From Pseudomaricurvus albidus (GTDB lineage Bacteria > Pseudomonadota > Gammaproteobacteria > Pseudomonadales > Cellvibrionaceae), in contig NZ_JAHKRS010000004.1 in assembly GCF_018863235.1 (NCBI RefSeq), positions 124,001 to 188,000 of the forward strand: DNA of 64,000 bases, in the 5' to 3' direction. Both the position numbers and the translations under genes were made by a program. A model generated the notes under the pieces. That model saw nothing but the letters and a program-made list of their open reading frames with translations, ran no database searches and had not been told where the DNA came from. The stretch's first letter is position 1, and each line of letters begins with the position of its first letter. This document shows positions 18,899 through 29,196 of the stretch, piece after piece.

Positions 18899-20029
18899 TT
18901 AAGGGTTCACGGAGGTGAAATCGAGAATGGGGTGAACATTGGAGGCCTCAGTGACTGCTACCTTCACTCCGGGGCGCATGTTCAGCAGTCCTTCGGTGAC
19001 CACTTCGTCACCATCTTGCAAGCCACTGGTCACATGCCACATATTGCCAACGGTTCTTTCGGTAACGATAGAGCGTCTCTCGGCTTTACCTTCTTTGTTC
19101 ACTACCCACACCGCTGGCTTGCCGGTTGCATCGCGCTGAACAGCCTGCTGAGGTACGAGAATGACATTGTCGTTGTAACCAAGGCTCAGGCGGCCATGGA
19201 CGAACATGCCGGGCAGAAGTCGCCAATCGGGGTTTGGTACCACTGCCCGTAAAGTGACGGAGCCAGTGTCCTGGTCTACTCCAACCTCTGAGAAGCGCAG
19301 GGTACCTTCGTGCTCGTACGCGGTACCATCTTCCAGCAGAAGTACAATTTTGGCATCGCCGTCGGCGCTGCGCGTTATCTGTCCATTCTGAAAGGCCTTC
19401 TGAAGGCGCAACATCTCGCTTACCGGTTGGCGAATGTCCACATAAATAGGATCAATTTGTTGAATGGTTGCCAGGGCCTGAGTTTGACCGCGGGTAACCA
19501 GTGCACCCTCACTGACCGCCGAGCGGCCAATGCGTCCGGTAACAGGGGCCACTACCTTGGTGTAATCCAGATCAATCTTGGCCAGTTCGGCTTCGGCTTT
19601 AGCCAGCTGCCAGGCAGCATCGGCATCATCGTACTGTTGTTTGCTGACGGAATTGCTCTGTAGCAGTTCTTTATAGCGGTTGCGCAGCAGTTCGGCATTG
19701 CGCAAGTTCGCCAGCGCGCGCTCATAAGTTGCCTGATACTTTTGATCATCGATTTGATACAGCTGCTGGCCGATTTCGACGTTAGCACCTTCTGTCAGCT
19801 GCCGCGCCTTGATGATTCCATCCACCTGCGGACGAACTTCGGCCAGTTTGTAGGCGACAGTCCGGCCCGGCAGATCGGTAGTGATTTCCAGAGGCTGAGA
19901 TTTGATGTTGTAGACGCCAACGGAGACAGTCTCGTTGCGAGGGGCGTTCTTAGCCTCTTCACCGCATGCAGATATCAGAAGGCTCAGTCCAATCAGGACA
20001 AAAGCGGGCCTTAAATTGAAACTTCTCAC
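18899..20029 (-). CDS. RND efflux periplasmic adaptor (AcrA/MexA family lipoprotein)
   Basis: Bridges the RND pump to an outer-membrane channel. Seen: a lipoprotein signal peptide with lipobox LISAC (lipidated Cys22). A split biotinyl-lipoyl domain (DLPGRTVAYKLAEVRPQVDG and VVAPVTGRIGRSAVSEGALV) flanks an alpha-helical hairpin at about residues 95-150, and beta-barrel and membrane-proximal domains follow. The 376-residue length is normal. First gene of the two-gene pump operon, divergent from an IclR-type regulator with a 230-base spacer that carries two palindromes. Confidence 0.95.
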   Translation of the reverse strand: MRSFNLRPAFVLIGLSLLISACGEEAKNAPRNETVSVGVYNIKSQPLEITTDLPGRTVAYKLAEVRPQVDGIIKARQLTEGANVEIGQQLYQIDDQKYQATYERALANLRNAELLRNRYKELLQSNSVSKQQYDDADAAWQLAKAEAELAKIDLDYTKVVAPVTGRIGRSAVSEGALVTRGQTQALATIQQIDPIYVDIRQPVSEMLRLQKAFQNGQITRSADGDAKIVLLLEDGTAYEHEGTLRFSEVGVDQDTGSVTLRAVVPNPDWRLLPGMFVHGRLSLGYNDNVILVPQQAVQRDATGKPAVWVVNKEGKAERRSIVTERTVGNMWHVTSGLQDGDEVVTEGLLNMRPGVKVAVTEASNVHPILDFTSVNP

Positions 20030-20082
20030 GTATTGCCTCCAGAGATAAGAAGTAGGGTGGCGAGGGCGCTGTTCATATTTCG

Positions 20083-20093
20083 GTACAGTGTAC
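20083..20093. promoter_or_regulatory. Palindrome GTAC-AGT-GTAC upstream of the pump operon
   Basis: Perfect 4-bp arms around three bases, 54 bases upstream of the adaptor start codon. It is a plausible regulator-binding or promoter-overlapping site, but short enough to occur by chance. Confidence 0.3.
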
Positions 20094-20114
20094 TACAATA
20101 CAGGACATTGATGA

Positions 20115-20140
20115 ATGTTTGATGATACCTATCAACACAT
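20115..20140. promoter_or_regulatory. Candidate operator between RND pump operon and iclR-type gene
   Basis: Imperfect palindrome ATGTTTGAT-N7-ATCAACACAT; both half-sites approximate ATGT(G)TTGAT. It sits in the divergent spacer, 86 bases from the adaptor start and 120 bases from the regulator start. This is where an IclR-type dimer controlling both genes would be expected to bind. Confidence 0.45.
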
Positions 20141-20259
20141 ATTAGAAAAGAATATTAACTTAAAGTAACACTTGAGTTGATATATAAGCGGTTGCAAAGG
20201 GAGTTTGTGACACGGGCCACGCCCGAACAGAGAGATGATCAAAAAGAGGAGCAGTTATT

Positions 20260-21027
20260 GTGGGCCAGCAGATTAAAGATGGTGGTGAGGACTCCAGGCA
20301 GGGCATTCAGGTGGTTGCCCGGTCTGCGGATATCCTCAGGCTTTTGGGTGAGAACCCAGACGGTTTAAGTCTGGCAGAGATTGCCAAAGGGGTTGAGTTA
20401 CCCCGGTCTACCGTACAGCGCATTGTCTGTGCGCTTCAGGCTGAATACTTTGTTGAGTCTGTAGGGGGGAGTGGCGGTGTCCGGCTGGGGGCAGCCATTG
20501 GCAAACTTTTCTACAAGACTCAAAAAGATATAGTCCACATCACCAGGCCGTATCTCGAGGCGCTTTCAAATCAGTTTTCTGAGTCTGTTTATTTGGCTAC
20601 TCGTGTGGATCAGCGAACCAATGTGTTGGATCGGGTAATTGCAGAGCATGCCTTGAGGGTGGTTTTTCCTGTGGGTGACGGTACCCCGGTTTTTAATACT
20701 GCTGCGGGCAAGTCTCTGTTGGCTGAAATGTCGCCTCAGGAGCGGGAGGCCTTGCTTGATGATGAGTTGCCGGCGTTTACTGAGCGAAGCCCAGATCGGG
20801 ATGAGTTGCTGGCTCAGGTTGAAGAGGTGAGCCGCACAGGGATTGCCCGTGATTTCGATGAGTATGAGGTGGGTATCAGCGCTATAGGGGTTAGCTTAAA
20901 AACCTATCTGGGTGTGTTTTGTGTCGGAATTGTGCTGCCTTCGGCGCGTTTGCCAAAGGCTCTGGATGACATGGAAAATGCCTTATTAAAGCTGAAGCGT
21001 GAAATTGAGGCGCAAATTGGCTGTTAG
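20260..21027 (+). CDS. IclR-family transcriptional regulator
   Basis: Seen: an N-terminal winged helix-turn-helix (residues about 18-75; LAEIAKGVELPRSTVQRIVCAL) and a C-terminal IclR effector domain (about 85-250; FNTAAGKSLLAEMSPQEREALLDDELP, then GISAIGVSLKTYLG). The protein has 255 residues. The start is GTG at 20260 with AGAGGAG 8 bases upstream. It is divergent from an RND pump, where a TetR regulator is more usual, so it probably controls the pump in response to a small ligand. The ligand is unknown. Its stop codon abuts the modA stop with no spacer. Confidence 0.9.
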   Translation: MGQQIKDGGEDSRQGIQVVARSADILRLLGENPDGLSLAEIAKGVELPRSTVQRIVCALQAEYFVESVGGSGGVRLGAAIGKLFYKTQKDIVHITRPYLEALSNQFSESVYLATRVDQRTNVLDRVIAEHALRVVFPVGDGTPVFNTAAGKSLLAEMSPQEREALLDDELPAFTERSPDRDELLAQVEEVSRTGIARDFDEYEVGISAIGVSLKTYLGVFCVGIVLPSARLPKALDDMENALLKLKREIEAQIGC

Positions 21028-21846
21028 TCATTGTGAGTTGGTCGATGTTTTGTAGCCATGGGACTCAATGATCGTTCTCGCCTGATTGCCGGTAATAAAG
21101 CTCATAAACTCACGGGCGGCCTGACTGCTTTTGCCTTTCATTAGCAGCACCGCGTCCTGGCGAATAGGCTTATACAGGTTGTGGGGGATGATCCAGGCTG
21201 ATCCTTTAATCCCTTTGTCATGGTTCAATATTTGCGAAAGAGCAACAAATCCCAGTTCTGCATTACCGGTGCTGACGAACTGGTATGTCTGTGAAATGTT
21301 TTCTCCCTGAACCCATTTTTTACGGGTTGTGCTGGCCAGGTTCAGCTCATTCAATACTTCTACAGCAGCCTGGCCGTATGGGGCAAGTCTGGGGTTGGCC
21401 AGAGCCAATTTTCGGTATTTCCTCTCTGTCAGGGTCTTTTCTGTCAGGTCAGCAAAGCTGTCTTTGACTGTCCACAGTGCCAGACTGCCTTCTGCATAGG
21501 TAAAACGGCTCCCTTTAATGGCCAATCCGTTTTTTTCGAGAGCTATGGGCTTGCTTTGATCGGCTGAGAAAAACAGTTCGAAGGGAGCGCCGTGGCTGAT
21601 TTGCGCATAAAGCTTGCCCGATGAGCCAAACGAGAGCTTTACCTGGTGGCTGGTATTCTCTTCAAAGGCCTTGGTTACCTCCTTCATTGCTGACGTAAAG
21701 TTGGACGCAACAGCGATGTGAATGTCGTCAGCATGCGAGGAGGAGGCCGTGAGAAAGGCAAAGACAAGCAATGAGAGGTAATGGGTAAGGGTGCTGGCAA
21801 TAGGGTGTTCGGCGTGCTGTGTGTCTCTGTCTTGTTGTGTTGCCAC
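21028..21846 (-). CDS. modA: Molybdate-type ABC transporter substrate-binding protein ModA
   Basis: Periplasmic oxyanion-binding protein. Seen: an unusually long n-region before the signal hydrophobic core (LSLLVFAFLTASSSHA), then IHIAVASNFTSAMKEV, KLSFGSSGKLYAQISHGAPFELFFSAD and FVSTGNAELGFVALSQI, all ModA hallmarks. The mature domain is full length (272 residues with the leader). The start is GTG at 21846 with AGGA 7 bases upstream; no later in-frame start keeps the leader. No modB or modC is adjacent, so it is an orphan here. It may bind molybdate, tungstate or another anion. Confidence 0.88.
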   Translation of the reverse strand: MATQQDRDTQHAEHPIASTLTHYLSLLVFAFLTASSSHADDIHIAVASNFTSAMKEVTKAFEENTSHQVKLSFGSSGKLYAQISHGAPFELFFSADQSKPIALEKNGLAIKGSRFTYAEGSLALWTVKDSFADLTEKTLTERKYRKLALANPRLAPYGQAAVEVLNELNLASTTRKKWVQGENISQTYQFVSTGNAELGFVALSQILNHDKGIKGSAWIIPHNLYKPIRQDAVLLMKGKSSQAAREFMSFITGNQARTIIESHGYKTSTNSQ

Positions 21847-22011
21847 GGCTGCATCCTAAAGTTGATCGTTTTTTGGTCGATAAAGTTTGGGTAGTTCTTT
21901 ATGCGGTCTGCCCTTCGGTGTCAGACCATTATATAGCGAGAAATGATCCGGTTGTTCATCTCGGGCCCATGAGTCCGAGATGGGTGTAAATGCCGGGTCG
22001 AGGTGAAAGTA

Positions 22012-23139
22012 ATGAATGCAAATTGGGGAAGTGTCTCGAAGGTGAGAGGTCGTTTGGTGCTCCTTTCTTGTTTGGTTCTCCCTGGGCAGGGATTTGGCGC
22101 AGAGGTAATGGGCGGGGCTCTGGAGTTTTACGGTGTTATGCACGGTTCTCTGGATTATCGGGATTCAGATGTGCCTTCAATAGTTGCTGATCAGGATACA
22201 GATGACAAATTCGTATCGAATGATTTTAAAGTCTCCAGTAACTCAAGCCGTCTGGGTGTGAAGGGGGTTTTGGGGCTGACAGAAGATGTCTCGGTGATTT
22301 ATCAGTGGGAGCACGGCCTGGATTTCAGTGGTACCAAAAGTGATGCCTTTTCCCTGCGAAACAGCTTTGTGGGTGTCCGGAGTGGCTGGGGAGATCTCTT
22401 GTTTGGTCGTCACGACACGCCCTTCAAAATGGTGGGCTCCAAATATTCCCTGATGAACGACACGGTCGCCGATCGTGGGGCGATTTTGGGGGCCAGTGCT
22501 CTGAGCGGTTCATTGATTAATACCCGGGCGGATAAGGTGGTTATGTGGCGCAATAAGGTGCCTGTGGGGCCGGGTAATTTTGATTGGGTTCTGCAATATT
22601 CTCAGGATTGCACAAGGCCGAGCAAACATCGTGATAATGATGGCTGCAACATCACTGCGGTTGGTCTTCAGTGGCAGGGTGAGGTCTACTCTGTGGGAAT
22701 TGCTCATGATCACTGGACTGGCTTTTTTGGCAGTGATATTGATGCGACCCGTCTGGCTGCCCGTGCAAATCTGGGTGAAGTTACGGTTGGGTTGATTGCT
22801 GATATTGTTCATCAGGAGTCCGAAGCGGGGGTTAATCCTCTGGATCGTGAGGCCTATGGGGCTAATGTTGCGTATCGTTTGGGTGTGTGGAATTTAATGG
22901 CTCAGGGCTTTCTGGTGACGGATTATGAAGATTCTGAAGAGTCCGGTGCGATCATGATGAGCGCCGGAATTGAGTGCAAGCTGACTCCTTTATTGAAGGG
23001 GTATCTGATTTACACGCAAACGGATAACGAGAGCAATGCTCGCTTCCAGGGGGTGGATGGTTCACATGGTGAGGAGGTGGCAACGGTGATGGGCGGGACG
23101 CCCAAAGCGTTGTCTCTGGGGTTTAAGTACGCGTTCTAG
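22012..23139 (+). CDS. Outer-membrane general porin (Gram-negative porin family)
   Basis: Trimeric beta-barrel diffusion channel. Seen: a signal peptide (RLVLLSCLVLPGQGFGA), an opening strand GALEFYGVMHGSLDYRD, SSRLGVKGVLGLTEDVSVIYQWEHG, a loop-3-like FGRHDTPFKMVGSKYSLMND, amphipathic strands throughout, and a C-terminal aromatic residue (LGFKYAF) required for outer-membrane assembly. ATG at 22012 is preferred over GTG at 22003 because AGGTGA lies 5 bases before it. Length is 375 residues. A strong bidirectional terminator follows. Substrate unknown. Confidence 0.92.
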   Translation: MNANWGSVSKVRGRLVLLSCLVLPGQGFGAEVMGGALEFYGVMHGSLDYRDSDVPSIVADQDTDDKFVSNDFKVSSNSSRLGVKGVLGLTEDVSVIYQWEHGLDFSGTKSDAFSLRNSFVGVRSGWGDLLFGRHDTPFKMVGSKYSLMNDTVADRGAILGASALSGSLINTRADKVVMWRNKVPVGPGNFDWVLQYSQDCTRPSKHRDNDGCNITAVGLQWQGEVYSVGIAHDHWTGFFGSDIDATRLAARANLGEVTVGLIADIVHQESEAGVNPLDREAYGANVAYRLGVWNLMAQGFLVTDYEDSEESGAIMMSAGIECKLTPLLKGYLIYTQTDNESNARFQGVDGSHGEEVATVMGGTPKALSLGFKYAF

Positions 23140-23186
23140 TTTTCCTGATTGAATTCTTTAGTTGCGTTGACTGAGTTTTTATCCAT

Positions 23187-23222
23187 AAAAAAAGCCCTGC
23201 CAGCATGCTGGCAGGGCTTTTT
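23187..23222. terminator. Bidirectional intrinsic terminator between porin and EF-G genes
   Basis: A near-perfect palindrome (AAAAAGCCCTGCCAGCA and its complement) with A-run and T-run flanks. It serves the porin (+) and the EF-G gene (-). Confidence 0.95.
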
Positions 23223-23247
23223 AGAGAAGGGCTAATCAGGCAGTTTA

Positions 23248-25332
<2,085 letters not shown>

Positions 25333-25458
25333 TAGTGGGTCTCGATTAGCCAGGGCCAAAATTAGCGCGGAATTGTACATGGAATTGGGTGTATGTAGAA
25401 GGGGTATTTCAAGAAACCCTTTGTGATAAGTCGGAAGGAGTTGCGGGATGACCTCTTA

Positions 25459-25474
25459 ATCCTAGAACTAGGAT
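25459..25474. promoter_or_regulatory. Palindrome ATCCTAG-AA-CTAGGAT
   Basis: Perfect 7-bp arms around two bases, in the divergent spacer 127 bases upstream of EF-G2. Its form suits a dimeric regulator, but I do not recognise the protein that would bind it. Confidence 0.4.
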
Positions 25475-25602
25475 GATAATCACTTTCTAACTTATTGTAT
25501 TTTCTGGCTTTGTCGGGACATTTTTGTTGGTTTAAATATACAGCTCAATTGGACAAAGGGCTTGTACTGACAGGATATTAAATTCAGGGAGTTGATCCTG
25601 GG

Positions 25603-25630
25603 CAGACAGTCGGGATTGCTTAGGTATAAT
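25603..25630 (+). promoter_or_regulatory. Sigma-70-like promoter for the 75-residue gene
   Basis: A perfect -10 TATAAT (25625-25630) with a weak -35 CAGACA (25603-25608) at a 16-base spacing. A GC-rich discriminator (GCCGCCCGCG) follows, as seen at growth-rate-regulated promoters. Confidence 0.5.
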
Positions 25631-25715
25631 GCCGCCCGCGTTTCGCTAACCTTTGACGGGAATTCAAAGGGTTAAAAGGGCGGTTGTCGGTCGATTTCAC
25701 GGGAATGTCAGTTTT

Positions 25716-25943
25716 ATGAATGCTCAGATTGTCTATGCTTTTGAGTCCGGTCAAACGGCCAATCGCTTTTTGAACCGTTTGAAGTCTGGCGACATGCCGA
25801 AAGTGAAGGCGCGCCTTCACAAGGGCTCCAATACGGTTCAGGTATCCTATTCACTCAGTGAGAATCAGGGGTATGACAGCACCTGTGCGGAACTGGACGA
25901 TCTGGCGGCGAGTATGAATGGCGTGGAAGTGTCCCACTCCTGA
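25716..25943 (+). CDS. Small conserved-looking protein of unknown function, 75 residues
   Basis: Not recognised. Seen: no signal peptide or membrane segment; an alpha/beta pattern with a strand (AQIVYAFES), a helix (GQTANRFLNRLKSG), a strand (VKARLHKGSNTVQVSYSL) and a final helix (STCAELDDLAASMN), resembling a small ferredoxin-like fold. ATG at 25716 is chosen because it follows the TATAAT promoter; the in-frame extension to 25653 has no start support. The ribosome site is weak. It is convergent with radD, 30 bases apart. Probably a real gene on the basis of balanced composition and a good promoter. Confidence 0.6.
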   Translation: MNAQIVYAFESGQTANRFLNRLKSGDMPKVKARLHKGSNTVQVSYSLSENQGYDSTCAELDDLAASMNGVEVSHS

Positions 25944-25973
25944 TATTTGATTGCGCCAGAGAGTTGTTGGATC

Positions 25974-27812
25974 TCAAAGCTCGTTAGCCCGCCGATAGCG
26001 GCCCTCATAGTCAAAAATCCGATCCCGAATGGCCCAAATCCGTCCATTTTTGCGGGCAATGACAAAATCAGGCGATCGAAAGCGGTGTTGCTCCTTGATG
26101 ACGTCGTCGGGTCCTGTGGGGAAAAATCGCTCTTCTGGTCGTTTCAGGTGTTGACGAACAAATTGGTGATAGAAGCGACCCTGCTGAGCCTTGCTGGACA
26201 GGGCATAGACTTCACTGAGCTCAACACCTTCCTCATCGTGATAGATTACCTTCAGCCTGGGTTCCTGATTTTTGTTCAGGTGATGATGAAGGCTCATTCC
26301 CGCACAGCGTATTACCTTGGCATCCCGAAGTTTAAGTGCTTCTTTGAGTTTTTGGTCAGGATCGACCAGCAAATGATCACATTGATGGCATTGGCGAGCA
26401 GCGATGTCGTTCTCCGCGCCACATTGGCCGCACTCTTTGAAACGAAAACGGAATTCGCACTGCTGTAATGGGTGACTGGTCTCCGGGTTATTTGCCTGCT
26501 CGTCCCCCAGCGCTGTCAGCCCCTGACATCGACGGCCGTAATGTTCTATGACATCCCCGTCACTGTCGGTCTTGCCCCAGAACTGGTTGTTGTGCTGGCA
26601 GAGTGGGCAGGTAATCTTGACGATGACTGAATCACTGTCGGGTTTTGGGGCGCTGATATCGGGCCGGTAGAGGTCGTGAGTGTTGCCCGCGTAATCCAGA
26701 ATCAGGCAGTCGGTTTTTTCCGGTGACAAGCGCAGTCCACGGCCAATGATTTGCTGGTAGAGTCCTGCGGACTCCGTAGGTCTGAGGATGGCGATGAAGT
26801 CCACATGTGGTGCGTCAAAACCGGTTGTCAGTACCGACACATTGACCAGATATTTGATTTGCTTGTCTTTGAAGGCCTGGATGACGCTGTCTCTGGCCTT
26901 GGGGCGCATTTCCCCCAGTATGATGGCTGAAGATTCCGGCGGAAGGTAAGACAGGACCTCCCGGGCGTGTTTTACCGTGGCGGCAAAGATCATCACACCT
27001 TTGCGATCGTGGGCCAGCTCTATGACCTGCTGGATAATCCTTGCCGTTGCCCGTTTGGCACCTTGCAGCACTCGATCCAGATCTTCTTCCTTGTAATAAG
27101 TCCTGTTATTGCCTGTGCGCAGTTGCTCGAAATCATAAAGGGCTATGGGGGCGTCCAGCAGTCGGGGGGGCGTCAGAAAGCCGGATTTGATCATATATTG
27201 CAGCGGCAGCTCGAAAATACAGCTTTTAAAGGGGGTGGTTTCGTTCGTTCGCACCCGTTTTTGCGGAAGGTGATGCTGGTACACCCAGCCGCTATCGAGC
27301 CGGTAGGGCGTAGCCGTCAGTCCAAGCACCTTCAGGGACGAGTTGTGAGTTGTCAGGTGGTTTATGATCTTCTGGTATTCGGAGTTTTCTTCCAGCGAGA
27401 CCCGATGGCACTCATCAATCACCAGCAGAGAGTACTGATGCTCAAAGGCGTCCAGATTGCGGGCTACTGACTGTACACTGCCAAATGTAACTTTTTCTGA
27501 GACTTCTTTTCGATTAAGTCCGGCGGCAAAAATACTCGCCTTGAATCCATAGCTCTCATATTTCTGATGATTCTGCTCTACCAGTTCTTTGACGTGTGCC
27601 AGCACAAGTACACGTCGATTGGCGAGCTTGCCTAGTTCAGCGATGACAAGACTTTTTCCCGCTCCAGTAGGTAGCACAATAACAGCGCCCTCGTTGGTTT
27701 GGCGGAAATGTTGAATCGTCGCTGTGACGGCCTCTTGCTGGTAGGGACGCAATTTGAACGTGTCTTTCTGGGAGGGGCTGGATGGTGTCATTGATCGTTG
27801 ATCGTGTGTCAT
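25974..27812 (-). CDS. radD: RadD (YejH) superfamily-2 helicase-like repair protein
   Basis: Helicase-like ATPase that assists RecA strand exchange and repair of double-strand breaks. Seen: LRPYQQEAVTATIQHFR, Walker A LPTGAGKS, DEAH-type box VIDECHR, motif III GLTATPYRL, motif VI QQIIGRGLRL, and two zinc-binding CxxC pairs (CPLCQ near the middle, CGQCGAENDIAARQCHQCD further on). Near-continuous resemblance to E. coli RadD across its length, which has 586 residues; here about 612. The start is uncertain: ATG at 27812 is used, ATG at 27791 or TTG at 27848 are possible, and none has a good ribosome site. The N-terminal 25 residues are therefore doubtful. Confidence 0.93.
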   Translation of the reverse strand: MTHDQRSMTPSSPSQKDTFKLRPYQQEAVTATIQHFRQTNEGAVIVLPTGAGKSLVIAELGKLANRRVLVLAHVKELVEQNHQKYESYGFKASIFAAGLNRKEVSEKVTFGSVQSVARNLDAFEHQYSLLVIDECHRVSLEENSEYQKIINHLTTHNSSLKVLGLTATPYRLDSGWVYQHHLPQKRVRTNETTPFKSCIFELPLQYMIKSGFLTPPRLLDAPIALYDFEQLRTGNNRTYYKEEDLDRVLQGAKRATARIIQQVIELAHDRKGVMIFAATVKHAREVLSYLPPESSAIILGEMRPKARDSVIQAFKDKQIKYLVNVSVLTTGFDAPHVDFIAILRPTESAGLYQQIIGRGLRLSPEKTDCLILDYAGNTHDLYRPDISAPKPDSDSVIVKITCPLCQHNNQFWGKTDSDGDVIEHYGRRCQGLTALGDEQANNPETSHPLQQCEFRFRFKECGQCGAENDIAARQCHQCDHLLVDPDQKLKEALKLRDAKVIRCAGMSLHHHLNKNQEPRLKVIYHDEEGVELSEVYALSSKAQQGRFYHQFVRQHLKRPEERFFPTGPDDVIKEQHRFRSPDFVIARKNGRIWAIRDRIFDYEGRYRRANEL

Positions 27813-28186
27813 CAGAGGTTGGTGGTGGATTATAAGGGCAGAAATCAATGATGATAACGTGTGTGAGTGCCTGTACTACTATTGGCGGCGTCTATTCGAT
27901 TTATTTTGCCGGTTTTGCCTTATTTTCTTCTTTTTGACCTAGAATGAGTGAAACACACAGGAAATTGTCCCGCCAGATGCAATTGGGGTGCCGTTGCTGA
28001 GATTGATTGCCATAATTGATCATAATTCAATGAGAAACTTCTTGGCGTAAGTGGCATCCAAGTTTCTGAATCGCTGTTAAGTTACGTGCGAGACTTCAGC
28101 TTTCAATGGGACTTAAGTTTGGTCGTAAAGTAGTGTTCCTGAAACGCTCACTTATTGCGACCGCAGACCAAGTATTGGGGAGACAT
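27813..28186. other. Divergent spacer between radD and DUF3014 gene
   Basis: 374 bases. AT-rich with a CATAATT direct repeat (28011-28017 and 28021-28027). TTGACC at 27934 has no matching -10. No gene or RNA recognised; the upstream extension of the DUF3014 frame to 28106 is not used. Confidence 0.4.
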
Positions 28187-28969
28187 ATGAATAACGGAGT
28201 AAAAATAGGCATTGTGGCTGTGATTGTCATTGTTATTGGTGCCTATTTTGTGATCAAACCAGAGGAAAAAACCGAAATTCAGCCCGAGGAGGTCGTTCCG
28301 GCTCAAATTGAGCAAGTGATCGAGCCTGAGCCAGAAGAGGTTGTAGAGGCTGAACCGCCGACGGATCCGCGCCCTGTAGAGGATCCAATCGTACTGCCAC
28401 CGGAAACGCTCAATGAGAGTGATGACAAGGTCATGATGGCCATTGAAAAAATTTCACCGACGATCGCCCAGTGGGTTGTGCCTGAAGAGCAGGTACGCAA
28501 ACTGGTACTGGCTGTGGATCTGTTGGCTGATGGCAAGTTACCTCTGCGTCACAAACCGCTGGAGTATCCCATTCCAACTTTCGCGGTAGAATCTTTAAAT
28601 GACGATGAATTTGTTTCAGAAGATTCAAATGCCGAAAGAATGAACAGCCTGATCAACGCTGTAACCGCAATACCTCCAAAAACCATGGGGCGCTATTACC
28701 AGGCGTGGTTACCCTTGCTGGAAAAAGCCTACGGGGAACTGGGCAAGGAAGACGAGTTCAAGACGCGGGTGGATGAAGCCGTGAACCGAATTCTTGCGGC
28801 AGAAGACATTGAGGAAGATGAGCGCCTGGTACAACCACATGTGTTTTATCAGTTTGAAGACAACACTCTGGAGCAAAAATCAGCTTTGGATAAAGCGCTC
28901 TGGCGTATGGGCAAAGAAAATCGAGAGAAGCTTCAGGCCTACTTGAAGGAACTAAAGTTTTATCTTTAA
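28187..28969 (+). CDS. DUF3014 membrane-anchored protein
   Basis: Function unknown. Seen: a single N-terminal membrane segment (VKIGIVAVIVIVIGAYFVI, residues about 4-23), then a glutamate/proline-rich linker (about 25-75; repeated EPEPEE-like units). A DUF3014 domain (about 80-260) includes VPEEQVRKLVLAVDLLADGKLP and MGRYYQAWLPLLEKAYGELG. ATG at 28187 has GGGGAG just upstream. The architecture is a periplasmic domain on a charged stalk. A terminator follows at 29009-29039. Confidence 0.85.
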   Translation: MNNGVKIGIVAVIVIVIGAYFVIKPEEKTEIQPEEVVPAQIEQVIEPEPEEVVEAEPPTDPRPVEDPIVLPPETLNESDDKVMMAIEKISPTIAQWVVPEEQVRKLVLAVDLLADGKLPLRHKPLEYPIPTFAVESLNDDEFVSEDSNAERMNSLINAVTAIPPKTMGRYYQAWLPLLEKAYGELGKEDEFKTRVDEAVNRILAAEDIEEDERLVQPHVFYQFEDNTLEQKSALDKALWRMGKENREKLQAYLKELKFYL

Positions 28970-29008
28970 TGACTGATTGGCACTGGTTGTGCCAGGGGTG
29001 TGAAGTTT

Positions 29009-29039
29009 AAAAAAGGCTTGCCAGTGGCAGGCCTTTTTT
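29009..29039 (+). terminator. Intrinsic terminator after DUF3014 gene
   Basis: About a 15-bp stem (AAAAAAGGCTTGCCA with its partner, one G-U pair) followed by six T. Confidence 0.9.
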
Positions 29040-29196
29040 GTGTCTGTCTTTTAAGGCATGGCACGTGTATGGAAACTTAAAAGCTCTTGCCTGCATAGCT
29101 ATTGAGCTATGTATCGACGATGGTCGAATAGTGCTCGTCTTCGTGTGGACCTAAACTGATGGGTAATAACAAGAAGTATGAGGTTATAAGGCAATA

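Larger units (their letters stand above)
25333..25715. other. Spacer between EF-G2 and the 75-residue gene
   Basis: 383 bases, divergent. It contains the palindrome at 25459-25474 and the promoter at 25603-25630 (both listed separately), otherwise AT-rich with no coding signal. Confidence 0.5.

Noticed and set aside
28106-28186. In-frame upstream extension of the DUF3014 gene
   Set aside because: It would add 27 residues before the membrane anchor; the ATG at 28187 has the good ribosome site.
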